Notes: generated from the sequence alone by a model not told the origin. Counted from the first letter of the stretch, positions 1-7,221 are shown. The stretch: DNA of 14,599 nt from Smithellaceae bacterium (GCA_028701435.1 JAQVQT010000028.1:1-14599), one strand, 5' to 3'. Program-made: numbers and translations.

Positions 1-1
1 T

Positions 2-184
2 TTCTGGGATAAATCAGAGTTAAATTCCGAAAGTGACAAATAGGTTATAGTTGAGCGCATTCTCGAATGGGGAACGGAAGGAGAGGTCCGGACGGTTCTT
101 TCCTATTACGGCAAAGACTTTGTAAAGCGCGTCGTCAAGGAAGGCAGGAACCTCAATTCTAAAACGGTCAATTACTTTTTTTGA
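2..184 (+). pseudogene. Broken DUF6922-like small protein, 5' end outside window
   Basis: One + frame entering from the left edge reads FWDKSELNSESDK, then an in-frame TAG at 41-43, then VIVERILEWGTEGEV and on to RNLNSKTVNYFF before TGA at 182-184. The pattern of an FWD start, an (I/V)IERILExG segment, a tyrosine-glycine (YYG) centre and an 'R.L..KT.N' end resembles the small DUF6922 family as I remember it; its members often sit beside AbiEii-type nucleotidyltransferases. There is no credible start codon after the stop, and the C-terminus ends early compared with that pattern. I therefore read it as a decayed gene. Family assignment is from memory and the start lies outside the window. A sequencing error at 41-43 would make it an intact short gene. 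The nucleotidyltransferase downstream lies on the same strand. Confidence 0.5.
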
Positions 185-227
185 AATATTTTTTATCCGT
201 TAAAAAGTGATATCTCAATGACCATTA

Positions 228-236
228 CCCCCCCCC
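228..236. repeat. Homopolymer run of nine C
   Basis: Nine consecutive C residues lie in an otherwise A+T-rich stretch, about 80 bases before the nucleotidyltransferase start and about 33 bases upstream of its likely -35 element. Runs of this length are prone to slippage, so its true length may vary between cells or be a sequencing artefact. Confidence 0.8.
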
Positions 237-268
237 GGTTTGTGATTTCTCCTCGCAGAATCAATAGA

Positions 269-296
269 TTGTAAAAAAACAATTCTATGCTAAAAT
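269..296 (+). promoter_or_regulatory. Likely sigma-70 promoter of the nucleotidyltransferase pair
   Basis: TTGTAA at 269-274 and TAAAAT at 291-296 are separated by 16 bases. TGC directly before the -10 box makes it an extended -10. Transcription would begin near 303, leaving a very short leader of about 12 bases before the ATG at 316. Confidence 0.5.
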
Positions 297-315
297 AAGT
301 TGCATAAGGATGCTC

Positions 316-861
316 ATGGAATTTAAAACCGTTTTGGAAAAACTTTTGACGAATTTCGAAAAGCAGAGCATTCGCTATGCGCTGATGGGCGGTTTTGCGC
401 TGGGATTGTGGGGGTACGGGAGGGCAACGTCTGATATTGACTTTCTGGCGCATCGCGACGACATGGATAAGGTAGATGCCGTCATGAAGAGCCTGGACTA
501 TGAATGCCGGTATAAAAGCGATAATGTTTCTCAATATTTATCTCCCCTGAAAATATTCGGCGAAGTTGATTTTATTCACGCTTATAGAGAAACAAGTCTG
601 GCGATGTTGCGGGATGCCGAAGAAAAAACCGTTTTCAACGGCGATTTGAAAATTCGCGTATTAAAACCCGAAAGTCTGATTGCTTTCAAATTACAGGCGG
701 TTAAAAACAATCCGTCAAGGATCTCCGTCGATTTGCAGGACATTAAAAAGCTGGTTGAAATCAACAGACAGAACATGGATTGGAGTCTTATCGATCACTA
801 CGCCGAACTGCTGAAGATGGACGAAGTGTGGAATGAAATCAAAAAAGAGGTATCTTTATGA
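316..861 (+). CDS. AbiEii/MNT-type nucleotidyltransferase
   Basis: This 181-residue protein has the nucleotidyltransferase beta fold signature. GG is at 25-26, followed by an R-A-T-S-D-I-D-F-L segment at 36-44 whose D40 and D42 would bind metal, and a third acidic residue, D85, lies in the E-V-D-F-I strand. A later V-L-K-P-E-S-L-I-A-F-K-L stretch (115-126) and a DL-x-D-I helix match the C-terminal part of the AbiEii/DUF6036-like group. Such proteins transfer nucleotides to tRNA or protein, often as toxins of toxin-antitoxin or abortive-infection pairs; the substrate here is unknown. An in-frame ATG at 310 exists, but AAGGA at 306-310 sits five bases before the ATG at 316, which is the better start. 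The stop overlaps the next start (ATGA). Codon use is more A+T-rich than in the housekeeping genes to the right, suggesting transfer. The fold is fairly certain, the biological role is not. Confidence 0.8.
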   Translation: MEFKTVLEKLLTNFEKQSIRYALMGGFALGLWGYGRATSDIDFLAHRDDMDKVDAVMKSLDYECRYKSDNVSQYLSPLKIFGEVDFIHAYRETSLAMLRDAEEKTVFNGDLKIRVLKPESLIAFKLQAVKNNPSRISVDLQDIKKLVEINRQNMDWSLIDHYAELLKMDEVWNEIKKEVSL

Positions 862-1067
862 ACACGGCTGCCGGTGGGAAAGATATTCTCGACAAAACGA
901 TCACTGAAGATATGAAAATCATGGAACGCCGGCGGTATAATCCGTTTATGAAAAACGGCAAAGCGGATGTGGACGCCTATATCCGGTTCGTCTGCGGTTT
1001 TAACGAATTCATCAACCACGAGCCAAAATTATTTTCCAGGATAATCGATCGCGATATGATTCTATAA
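858..1067 (+). CDS. Small unknown protein coupled to the nucleotidyltransferase
   Basis: This is a 69-residue hydrophilic protein of unknown function. It begins in an ATGA overlap with the nucleotidyltransferase stop and has an AGAGG ribosome site about seven bases upstream (845-850), so the two are translationally coupled and probably work together. The N-terminal third is charged; the second half, with D-A-Y-I-R-F, F-N-E-F-I-N-H and a C-terminal R-D-M-I-L, looks compact and conserved-like. There is no signal peptide or membrane segment. By position it could be the antitoxin, or a folding or delivery partner, of the nucleotidyltransferase. That is inference from synteny only; I cannot name a family. 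No terminator is visible in the 67 bases that follow. Confidence 0.65.
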   Translation: MNTAAGGKDILDKTITEDMKIMERRRYNPFMKNGKADVDAYIRFVCGFNEFINHEPKLFSRIIDRDMIL

Positions 1068-1134
1068 TCTAAGCGATTTCAAACGTTTATTTCCAATGCA
1101 ATCTGATTTTGCCATATGATTCCGAAGGAGATTT

Positions 1135-1560
1135 TTAATTCTCAAGAAACGGCAGCGGTTTGTCCAGGCGATACACCAGCGCCTGGCAGTTGGCCAGAAG
1201 TTTTCCACTGTCGTCGGTGGCGCGGATATCGTAAACGGCGGTTCTTCTGGTTTTGTTGATTTCACTGGCTTCAGCGGTAAGCAGTTTGCCTTTGGAAGGC
1301 GTTGCCAGATAATTGATGTTCATACTGAGGGCGACGGCCATGGTTCCATGCGAATTGGATGCGACTTCAAACGCCGCGTCCATCAGCGAGAAAATTGCTC
1401 CGCCGTGCGCCATGCCGAACATGTTTTCCATGTCGGACGTAAAACGCATTTCCACGCGGGCGTAGCCTTCCTTCACATCCACCAGGGTGATGCCGAATTT
1501 CCTGCCGAAAGGTTCCTGCTCCATCCGTTTGAAGATTGCTTTTCTGACTTTTTCATCCAT
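1135..1560 (-). CDS. PaaI-type hotdog thioesterase
   Basis: This 141-residue protein has the single hotdog domain typical of PaaI/YdiI-type acyl-CoA thioesterases. The signature N-M-F-G-M-A-H-G-G-A-I-F-S-L-M-D-A-A-F spans residues 46-64. Within it lie the HGG turn at the start of the hotdog helix and the acidic residue D61, which acts as catalytic base or nucleophile in this family. The C-terminal strands (TRRTAVYDIRA, then LLANCQALVYRL) complete the fold. It would hydrolyse an acyl- or aryl-CoA in the cytoplasm; the substrate cannot be read from the sequence, though aromatic or fatty acyl-CoA would suit a syntrophic degrader. An open frame extends upstream to 1647, but the ATG at 1558-1560 has AGGAGA seven bases before it, and the extension is arginine-rich with no family resemblance. 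It is separated from the serine block by a terminator, so it is probably transcribed alone. Confidence 0.85.
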   Translation of the reverse strand: MDEKVRKAIFKRMEQEPFGRKFGITLVDVKEGYARVEMRFTSDMENMFGMAHGGAIFSLMDAAFEVASNSHGTMAVALSMNINYLATPSKGKLLTAEASEINKTRRTAVYDIRATDDSGKLLANCQALVYRLDKPLPFLEN

Positions 1561-1607
1561 CCCTGATCTCCTGCGGCATTTTCCGGATCGGCCGGTTTGA
1601 CTATGTC

Positions 1608-1635
1608 TTTTAACAGGTTGGAAGGCAAAGGACAA
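1608..1635 (-). promoter_or_regulatory. Possible promoter of the thioesterase gene
   Basis: On the - strand TTGTCC (1630-1635) and TTAAAA (1608-1613) are 16 bases apart, putting the transcript start about 40 bases before the ATG. Both boxes are only moderate matches; the case rests mainly on the upstream terminator, which means this gene needs its own promoter. Confidence 0.3.
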
Positions 1636-1716
1636 CCAAAACCCCATCTAACCACGGGAAACTGCCCCCAGGAACGCGGATCGGAACTGCGGGCGCGCGC
1701 TATGCGTGTGTCGAAA

Positions 1717-1749
1717 AAAAAGCGTCCGGCTTCGAACCGGACGCTTTTT
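1717..1749 (-). terminator. Rho-independent terminator of the serine/purine block
   Basis: The arms AAAAAGCGTCCGG (1717-1729) and CCGGACGCTTTTT (1737-1749) are perfect complements around a seven-base loop. Read on the - strand the hairpin is followed by a run of eight T (1713-1720, partly within the arm), 24 bases beyond the short serA stop. It could also act on the + strand, which has T residues at 1745-1749. Confidence 0.9.
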
Positions 1750-1772
1750 GTAGAATATGTTTCAGACGCAGA

Positions 1773-2936
1773 TTAAAGAACTCTGACACCGATGATCCCG
1801 TTGATGGCCTCAAATTTCTTAATGAGGTCCGCGGCGTTGATTTCGCCCTCTACGTCGATAAGGTTATAGGCGACGTTGCCCCGGCTCTTGTTGATCATAT
1901 CGGCAATGTTGAGTTTGTTGTCGGCCAGCAGGTGTGTAATCTTTTCGATCATACCGGGCTCATTCTTGTTGGAAACGGTGAGACGGGTTTTGTCGGACCG
2001 GTCGAGAATGCATTCCGGAAAGTTGACCGAGTTTTTGATGTTTCCGTTCTCCAGGAAATCCATGATCTGCATGGTGGCCATAATGGCGCAGTTTTCTTCG
2101 GATTCCTCGGTGGAAGCGCCCAGATGCGGAATGGCGATGACCTTGTCCGTTTTGATGACCTCTTCATCCGGGAAGTCCGTCACGTAACGGCTCACGATTC
2201 CGTCGGCAATGGCTTTTTTCAGCGCCGCGGTCTCCACGAGTCCGCCCCGGGCGAAGTTCAGCAAAACGGCGCCCTTTTTCATGATCGCGAATTTTTCGTC
2301 GTTGATGAAGCCCTTGGTGTCCTTGTTCTGGGGAACGTGCAGTGTGATGTAGTCGGATTCCGAAAGCAGTCGATCCAGGCTCGGCGCCTTCTTGATGTTG
2401 CGGGACAGCTTCCAGGCCGCCTCGATGGACAAAAACGGATCGTACCCCATGACTTCCATGCCCAGGTCTTCGGCCGTGTTGGCGATCATGGTGCCGATGG
2501 CGCCCAAGCCCACCACGCCGAGTTTTTTGCCCAGGATCTCCGTGCCGACAAACTTGGCTTTCCCTTTTTCGATCAGGTCGGGCACCTTGTCGCCTTCACC
2601 CACCAGCCCTTTGGCCCAGGCCAGGCCTTCCGCGACGTTGCGCGCCGCAAGCAGCATGCCCAGAACGACCAGCTCCTTCACGCCGTTGGCGTTGGCGCCC
2701 GGGGTGTTGAACACCACGATGCCTTTTTCCGAGCATTTATCGATGGGAATATTGTTGACGCCGGCGCCGGCGCGGGCAATGGCCTTGAGACTGGACGGCA
2801 GCGTCATCTCTTTCATTTCCTTGCTGCGGACAAGAATTCCGTCTGGATCGGGAAGGTCCGTGCGGTACTCATACTTCTCCGTGAAAAGGCTCAACCCTTT
2901 TTCCGAAATTTTATTCAACAGATCGATCCGGTACAT
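1773..2936 (-). CDS. serA: D-3-phosphoglycerate dehydrogenase, short (387-residue) type
   Basis: This cytoplasmic enzyme oxidises 3-phosphoglycerate to 3-phosphohydroxypyruvate with NAD, the first step of serine synthesis. It belongs to the D-2-hydroxyacid dehydrogenase family. The substrate domain comes first, with A-R-A-G-A-G-V-N-N at 54-62. The nucleotide fold has GLGAIG at 143-148 and D166 at the end of beta-2 (NAD preference). The catalytic set is R230 (F-A-R-G-G-L), a glutamate at 258 or 259, and H271 in P-H-L-G-A-S-T. An ACT domain at about 318-387 suggests feedback by serine or another amino acid. At 387 residues it lacks the middle ASB domain of the longer enzyme at 4428-6011. The open frame runs on to 3077, but that part overlaps tRNA-Lys; ATG at 2934-2936, six bases after AGGAGG, is the true start. 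It lies 29 bases after tRNA-Lys with no terminator between them. Confidence 0.9.
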   Translation of the reverse strand: MYRIDLLNKISEKGLSLFTEKYEYRTDLPDPDGILVRSKEMKEMTLPSSLKAIARAGAGVNNIPIDKCSEKGIVVFNTPGANANGVKELVVLGMLLAARNVAEGLAWAKGLVGEGDKVPDLIEKGKAKFVGTEILGKKLGVVGLGAIGTMIANTAEDLGMEVMGYDPFLSIEAAWKLSRNIKKAPSLDRLLSESDYITLHVPQNKDTKGFINDEKFAIMKKGAVLLNFARGGLVETAALKKAIADGIVSRYVTDFPDEEVIKTDKVIAIPHLGASTEESEENCAIMATMQIMDFLENGNIKNSVNFPECILDRSDKTRLTVSNKNEPGMIEKITHLLADNKLNIADMINKSRGNVAYNLIDVEGEINAADLIKKFEAINGIIGVRVL

Positions 2937-2965
2937 AAAATACCTCCTACTCTTATTTGTGATTT

Positions 2966-3040
2966 TGGTGGGCCGTGCGGGGATTGAACCCGCGGCCAAC
3001 GGATTAAAAGTCCGCTGCTCTACCGCTGAGCTAACGGCCC
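2966..3040 (-). tRNA. tRNA-Lys (anticodon TTT)
   Basis: The - strand folds as a complete cloverleaf. The acceptor arms GGGCCGT (3034-3040) and ACGGCCC (2970-2976) pair perfectly, followed by discriminator A and an encoded CCA (2966-2968). The D arm contains TAGCTCAGCGGTAGAGC. The anticodon stem GCGGA/TCCGT holds loop CTTTTAA with anticodon TTT (3006-3008). The T arm is GCGGG-TTCAATC-CCCGC. It reads AAA/AAG lysine codons. It lies between purA and the short serA, on their strand. Confidence 0.97.
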
Positions 3041-3067
3041 CACCTGAAGTTTTTAAAAGAACAAGGC

Positions 3068-3096
3068 TCTCTAGCAACTCATCGGGGGCCTGTCAA
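3068..3096 (-). promoter_or_regulatory. Strong promoter for tRNA-Lys and probably the short serA
   Basis: On the - strand a perfect TTGACA (3091-3096) is followed after exactly 17 bases by TAGAGA (3068-3073) preceded by TGC. The start would be near 3061, about 20 bases before the mature tRNA. The G/C bases after the -10 box would suit a growth-rate-controlled stable-RNA promoter. The -35 box lies within 20 bases of the purA stop. Confidence 0.7.
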
Positions 3097-3113
3097 GAAG
3101 AAACTGGATGTTT

Positions 3114-4412
3114 TCAATTTTCGAAAGGATTTTCCAGTTGAATGGTTTCGTCGCGGCCCGCGCCCACGGAAACCAGAGCGATGCCGGCGCCGGATAATTC
3201 TTTCAGGCGCTGGATGTATTTCCGAGCGTTTACGGGGAGTTCGCTGATGTTTTGCGCGCTTGCGATGTTTTCCGTCCAGCCGTCGAATTCTTCGTAAACC
3301 GGTTCACAGGTTGCAAACATCTTCAGGCTGGCGGGGACCGCCTCGCGGCATTCGCCCCCGGCGGTTTTATAACCGACGCAGATTTTGATTTTGGGAAGCC
3401 CCGTCAGCACATCCAGTTTGGTAATGGCCAGCGTGGAAATGCCGGAGACCCGGACGGCCTGGCGCACCAGAACCATGTCCAGCCAGCCGCACCGCCGCTT
3501 GCGGCCGGTGGTCGCGCCGAATTCCTGCCCGACTTTCTGCAGATGATCTCCGACGGCGTCTTTCAGCTCCGTCGGGAAGGGACCTTCTCCCACCCGCGTC
3601 GTATAGGCTTTACAGATTCCCACGACCCTCGAGATGGCGCCGGGGCCGATGCCGCTTCCGCACGCGGCGTTTCCGGAGACGGTGTTGGAAGAGGTGACAT
3701 AGGGATAGGTGCCGTGATCGATATCCAGATGACATCCCTGGGCGCCTTCAAACAGGATCTTCTTTCCCTTTTGGATTTCTTCGGCCAGAATCAGAGACGT
3801 ATCGGCGACATACGGCCTGATTTTTTCCGCGTACTCCAGGTACTCATCCGCGACAGCCTGGGGATCCAGCGGCTCCACGCCGAAAAAATTCTCAAACAGG
3901 TAGTTTTTTTCTTCCAGGCTGTGGCGAACTTTTTCCAGGAGCAGCCCGGGTTCATAGAGGTCGCCCACGCGGATACCCGTGCGGGCGACCTTGTCTTCGT
4001 AAGCCGGGCCGATGCCGCGGCCGGTGGTGCCGATTTTTTTGCCGGTATTGCGGGCCTCGCGCGCCTGATCCAGGCTTCGGTGATAGGGCATGATGACGTG
4101 CGTCTTTTCGCTGACGTACAGCCTGGTGGAAGAGGGGAAAAGTCCCCCTTCGTTCAACTCCTTCAGCTCCTGAAGAAAAACCTTCGGGTCAAAGACCACT
4201 CCGTTGCCGATAATGCAGATTTTATGATCATGCAGAATGCCTGAGGGAATCAGATGGAGAATGGTGGTCCGGCCTTTCACCACGAGCGTGTGCCCGGCGT
4301 TGTTGCCGCCCTGGAAGCGGGCGACCACATCCGCCTCAAGTGTGTAAAGATCAACAATCTTTCCTTTTCCTTCATCCCCCCACTGGGTGCCTACAACCGC
4401 AACATTGGCCAT
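3114..4412 (-). CDS. purA: Adenylosuccinate synthase
   Basis: PurA joins IMP and aspartate at the expense of GTP, giving adenylosuccinate, the committed step to AMP. The 432-residue length is normal for the bacterial enzyme. The N-terminal G-T-Q-W-G-D-E-G-K-G-K (8-18) is the phosphate loop with catalytic D13; H41 in N-N-A-G-H-T is the second catalytic residue. GTTGRGIGPAYEDK at 128-141 is the IMP-binding signature. The C-terminal G-A-G-R-D-E-T-I is the guanine-binding end; family members more often have S-x-G-P there, so A for P is a small variation. The start ATG at 4410-4412 has AGGAAAG nearby, and only 15 bases separate it from the long serA stop, so it is in that operon. The mixed operon of serine and purine genes may reflect shared demand for one-carbon units, which is inference. 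Confidence 0.97.
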   Translation of the reverse strand: MANVAVVGTQWGDEGKGKIVDLYTLEADVVARFQGGNNAGHTLVVKGRTTILHLIPSGILHDHKICIIGNGVVFDPKVFLQELKELNEGGLFPSSTRLYVSEKTHVIMPYHRSLDQAREARNTGKKIGTTGRGIGPAYEDKVARTGIRVGDLYEPGLLLEKVRHSLEEKNYLFENFFGVEPLDPQAVADEYLEYAEKIRPYVADTSLILAEEIQKGKKILFEGAQGCHLDIDHGTYPYVTSSNTVSGNAACGSGIGPGAISRVVGICKAYTTRVGEGPFPTELKDAVGDHLQKVGQEFGATTGRKRRCGWLDMVLVRQAVRVSGISTLAITKLDVLTGLPKIKICVGYKTAGGECREAVPASLKMFATCEPVYEEFDGWTENIASAQNISELPVNARKYIQRLKELSGAGIALVSVGAGRDETIQLENPFEN

Positions 4413-4427
4413 GAGTTATTTTCTTTC

Positions 4428-6011
4428 CTACATCTTTATCGGTGTGATGGAAACGACATGAGGCAATTTCCGTAATTTGACCAGGACGTCCGATCCAACC
4501 GGGGAATCCGTGTTCAGAACGACCAGCGCTTTCTTTGACTGAGCGTCCCGGCTCAGATGGAGACGGGCAATATTGACTTTATGATTGCCCAGCGTCGTTC
4601 CCAGATTGCCGATCACGCCCGGCAGGTCTTCATTGGAGACGGCCAGGATGTAGCCTTCCGGGGCGATTTCCACGGAAAACTCGTTGATCCGGACGATTCT
4701 CGGATCATTTTTGCCGAAGACGGCGCCCGATGTCCGGCTGGTTTCTTTGGAGGTCCTGACGGTCAGGGCAATCAGGTTGGTGTAGTCTTTGGTTTCCGAG
4801 CTTTTTACTTCAATGATTCGAATGCCTCTTTCCCTGGCGATGACCGGCGCGTTGATGTAATTGACGGTTTCGGTCAAAATCGGGTCCAGAAGCCCCTTGA
4901 TCAGCGAGACGGTGATCGGAGCGACATTGTGGTTGAGGATTTCACCGCTGTATTCCAATGTGACTTCCCGAATGGCTCCGGTGAGAAGCTGTGCCTGAAA
5001 GGTGCCCAGCTTTTCCGCCAGATCCAGATAGGGACGGATCACGGCCATCACATCCGTGCTCACCGACGGGAAATTGACTGCTCCCTTGATTTCGCCGGTG
5101 GCGAAGTATGCGGCGATCTGGTGGGCGATGGCGATGGCCACGTTGGTCTGCGCTTCATCGGTGGATGCGCCCAGATGCGGAGTACAGATCACATGGTCCA
5201 GGCCGACGAGCTCCATGTTTTTGGTCGGTTCTTCTTCAAAGACATCGATGGCGGCGCCGGCGACCTGACCGGATTTCAAAGCGCCGCAGAGCGCTTTTTC
5301 ACTGACGATGCCGCCGCGGGCGCAGTGAATCAGAAACACGCCCTTTTTCATTTTCGCAAACGATGATTCATTGAGCAGGTTCCGCGTTTCTTTGGAGAGC
5401 GGGCAGTGCACGGTGATGAAGTCGGAATTGGCGTACAGTTCGTCCAGGCTGACCATTTTCACGCCCATCTGTTCGGCGACTTCCGGAGCAATGAACGGAT
5501 CGTGGGCGATGACGTTCATTTTCAGACCGATGGCGCGGTCCGCCACGACGGCGCCGACTCTGCCCAGGCCGATCACCCCCAGGGTTTTGTTGCAGTATTC
5601 ATTGCCCATGAATCTGCTTTTTTCCCAAAGGCCCGCTTTCATCGAGGCGGTGGCCTGCGGAATCCTGCGCGCCAGGGACAGCATCATGGCAATGGCGTGC
5701 TCCGCGGTGGTGACGGTGTTGCCGCCGGGCGTGTTCATGACGACAATGCCGCGTTTGCTGGCCGCGGGAATGTCGATGTTATCGACCCCCGCTCCGGCCC
5801 GGCCGATGGCGGAAAGCTTTGCGGCCGCCTCGATGATCTCGGCCGTGACTTTGGTTGCCGAACGAACGATCAGGGCGTCGTAGTCTTTAATGACGGCCTT
5901 TAACTCATCGGGCTTCATGCCGGTTTTGACATCCACCTTGATGCCCGGTGTGTTGCCCAGAATGGCCGCGACTTCAGGCGCCATGGAATCGCTGACTAAT
6001 ACTCGTTTCAT
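4428..6011 (-). CDS. serA: D-3-phosphoglycerate dehydrogenase, long (527-residue) type
   Basis: This is the full-length bacterial PGDH with four parts: substrate domain, NAD domain (about 100-285), ASB intervening domain (about 320-450) and C-terminal ACT domain (about 455-527). It catalyses the same step as the shorter protein at 1773-2936. GLGRVG at 148-153 and D171 bind NAD. R232 (C-A-R-G-G-I), a glutamate in D-V-F-E-E-E-P (259-261) and H279 (P-H-L-G-A-S-T) form the catalytic set. The V-D-N-I-D substrate-binding segment is at 76-80. The ACT domain, with S-N-E-D-L-P-G-V-I-G, is usual for allosteric control by serine. The ATG at 6009-6011 begins a typical M-K-R-V-L-V-S-D start; the ribosome site (GGGAAA) is weak. 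It follows serC by 24 bases and precedes purA by 15, so this copy is probably the main serine-pathway enzyme. Confidence 0.95.
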   Translation of the reverse strand: MKRVLVSDSMAPEVAAILGNTPGIKVDVKTGMKPDELKAVIKDYDALIVRSATKVTAEIIEAAAKLSAIGRAGAGVDNIDIPAASKRGIVVMNTPGGNTVTTAEHAIAMMLSLARRIPQATASMKAGLWEKSRFMGNEYCNKTLGVIGLGRVGAVVADRAIGLKMNVIAHDPFIAPEVAEQMGVKMVSLDELYANSDFITVHCPLSKETRNLLNESSFAKMKKGVFLIHCARGGIVSEKALCGALKSGQVAGAAIDVFEEEPTKNMELVGLDHVICTPHLGASTDEAQTNVAIAIAHQIAAYFATGEIKGAVNFPSVSTDVMAVIRPYLDLAEKLGTFQAQLLTGAIREVTLEYSGEILNHNVAPITVSLIKGLLDPILTETVNYINAPVIARERGIRIIEVKSSETKDYTNLIALTVRTSKETSRTSGAVFGKNDPRIVRINEFSVEIAPEGYILAVSNEDLPGVIGNLGTTLGNHKVNIARLHLSRDAQSKKALVVLNTDSPVGSDVLVKLRKLPHVVSITPIKM

Positions 6012-6035
6012 AGCGTTTCCCGCAAGAGCCGTATG

Positions 6036-7163
6036 CTACAGGCTCTTGACCTTTTCATTGAAAACTTTTTCCAGTTCGGCCAGCGCGACTTTGAGGTCCG
6101 CCGCTTCGATGGTCGGGCCGCACCAGAAACGATAGCCGGCCGGCGCTTCCTTGTAGGAATTGATGTCGTGCGCGATGTTTTTCTTGCTCAACTCAGACGC
6201 GACGCTTTTGAGGAACTTGCTTTTCGCATCCGGGTCCATCGAGGCCACTTTGGGATGCGTGACGGACAGACACACGGAGGTGTTGGAGCGGACGGTCGGA
6301 TCCGAGGCCAGAAACTCAATCCAGTCGGTTTTGGCGACCCAGTCTTCAACGATTTTCAGATTATCCTTGCTTCGCTGGACGAGTCCGTCGATGCCGATTT
6401 TTCCGGCCCAGTCCAGAGCGTCCAGATAATCTTCCACGCAGATCATGGAAGGCGTATTGATGACGTCGCCGTCAAAGATGGCCTTGTTGATTTTGCCGTC
6501 CTTCTTCAGACGGAAGATTTTCGGCATCGGCCAGGGTGGATTGTAGGATTCAATACGGGCAACTGCTTTGGGGCTCAGGATCATCATACCATGCGCGGCT
6601 TCACCGCCCAGGCATTTCTGCCAGGAGTACGTCAGGACGTCGATTTTGCTCCAGTCAACGTCATTGGCAAAAGCGTAGCTGGTGGCATCGCAAAGAGAGA
6701 GCCCTTCACGGTCGGCGGGAATCCAGTCCCAGTTGGGAATTCGTACGCCGCTGGTGGTGCCGTTGGATACAAAGACAACGTCGCCTTTCCAGTCCACTTT
6801 GGACAAATCCGGAATCTTGCCGTAATCCGCCTTAATAATGGTGGGATTGAGTTTGAGCTGCTTGTTCACATCCGTTGCCCAGCCGTTGGAGAAACTTTCC
6901 CAGACCAGGACGGTAACCGGTTTGGGGCCCAGAACCGACCACATGGCGCATTCAAACGCGCCGGTATCGGAAGCCGGCAGAATGCCCACAAGGTAATCTC
7001 CCGGAATATTTAATATTTTTCTTGTTTCGTTAATGGCTTTGACAATTCTTTCTTTTCCCAGTGCGGAGCGGTGTGAGCGCCCGACCGGCGCGTCTTTCAG
7101 GGCGTCAATTGTCCACGCTGGCCTTTTGCTGCATGGTCCGGAACTAAAGTTGGGGTTTAACAT
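6036..7163 (-). CDS. serC: Phosphoserine aminotransferase, archaeal/alphaproteobacterial type
   Basis: SerC transfers the amino group of glutamate to 3-phosphohydroxypyruvate, giving O-phosphoserine; it is a class V PLP enzyme acting directly after SerA. The 375-residue chain begins N-P-N-F-S-S-G-P-C and has R-S-H-R-S (29-33). This pattern belongs to the branch seen in Methanosarcina and alphaproteobacteria rather than the E. coli branch, as I know the families. K183 in Y-S-W-Q-K-C-L-G-G should hold PLP as a Schiff base, and D159 in L-C-D-A-T-S should contact the pyridine nitrogen. ATG at 7161-7163 has AAGGATGG upstream. It is first in the serC-serA-purA transcript; its promoter region carries the inverted repeat at 7190-7221. 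Confidence 0.93.
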   Translation of the reverse strand: MLNPNFSSGPCSKRPAWTIDALKDAPVGRSHRSALGKERIVKAINETRKILNIPGDYLVGILPASDTGAFECAMWSVLGPKPVTVLVWESFSNGWATDVNKQLKLNPTIIKADYGKIPDLSKVDWKGDVVFVSNGTTSGVRIPNWDWIPADREGLSLCDATSYAFANDVDWSKIDVLTYSWQKCLGGEAAHGMMILSPKAVARIESYNPPWPMPKIFRLKKDGKINKAIFDGDVINTPSMICVEDYLDALDWAGKIGIDGLVQRSKDNLKIVEDWVAKTDWIEFLASDPTVRSNTSVCLSVTHPKVASMDPDAKSKFLKSVASELSKKNIAHDINSYKEAPAGYRFWCGPTIEAADLKVALAELEKVFNEKVKSL

Positions 7164-7189
7164 GGGTAACCATCCTTAAAATAAATTTT

Positions 7190-7221
7190 CTTAATGCTGG
7201 CATGTTCATACCAGCATTAAG
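7190..7221. promoter_or_regulatory. Inverted repeat over the serC promoter (operator candidate)
   Basis: The 11-base arms CTTAATGCTGG (7190-7200) and CCAGCATTAAG (7211-7221) are perfect complements about a 10-base centre. A likely serC promoter lies across it, with the -10 box inside the centre, so a protein bound here would block polymerase. As the transcript should start near 7198, only one arm would be in the RNA; this favours a DNA site over an RNA hairpin. It could instead be one copy of a dispersed repeat. Confidence 0.55.

Noticed and set aside
1561..1647. N-terminal extension of the thioesterase
   Set aside because: It is arginine-rich and not family-like; the internal ATG at 1558-1560 has a good ribosome site.
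1932..2987. 351-residue + strand open frame opposite the short serA, running into the tRNA
   Set aside because: The - strand gene is certain, and the frame has no start signal and runs into tRNA-Lys.
2937..3077. N-terminal extension of the short serA
   Set aside because: The extension is the translation of tRNA-Lys. AGGAGG before ATG 2934-2936 gives the real start.
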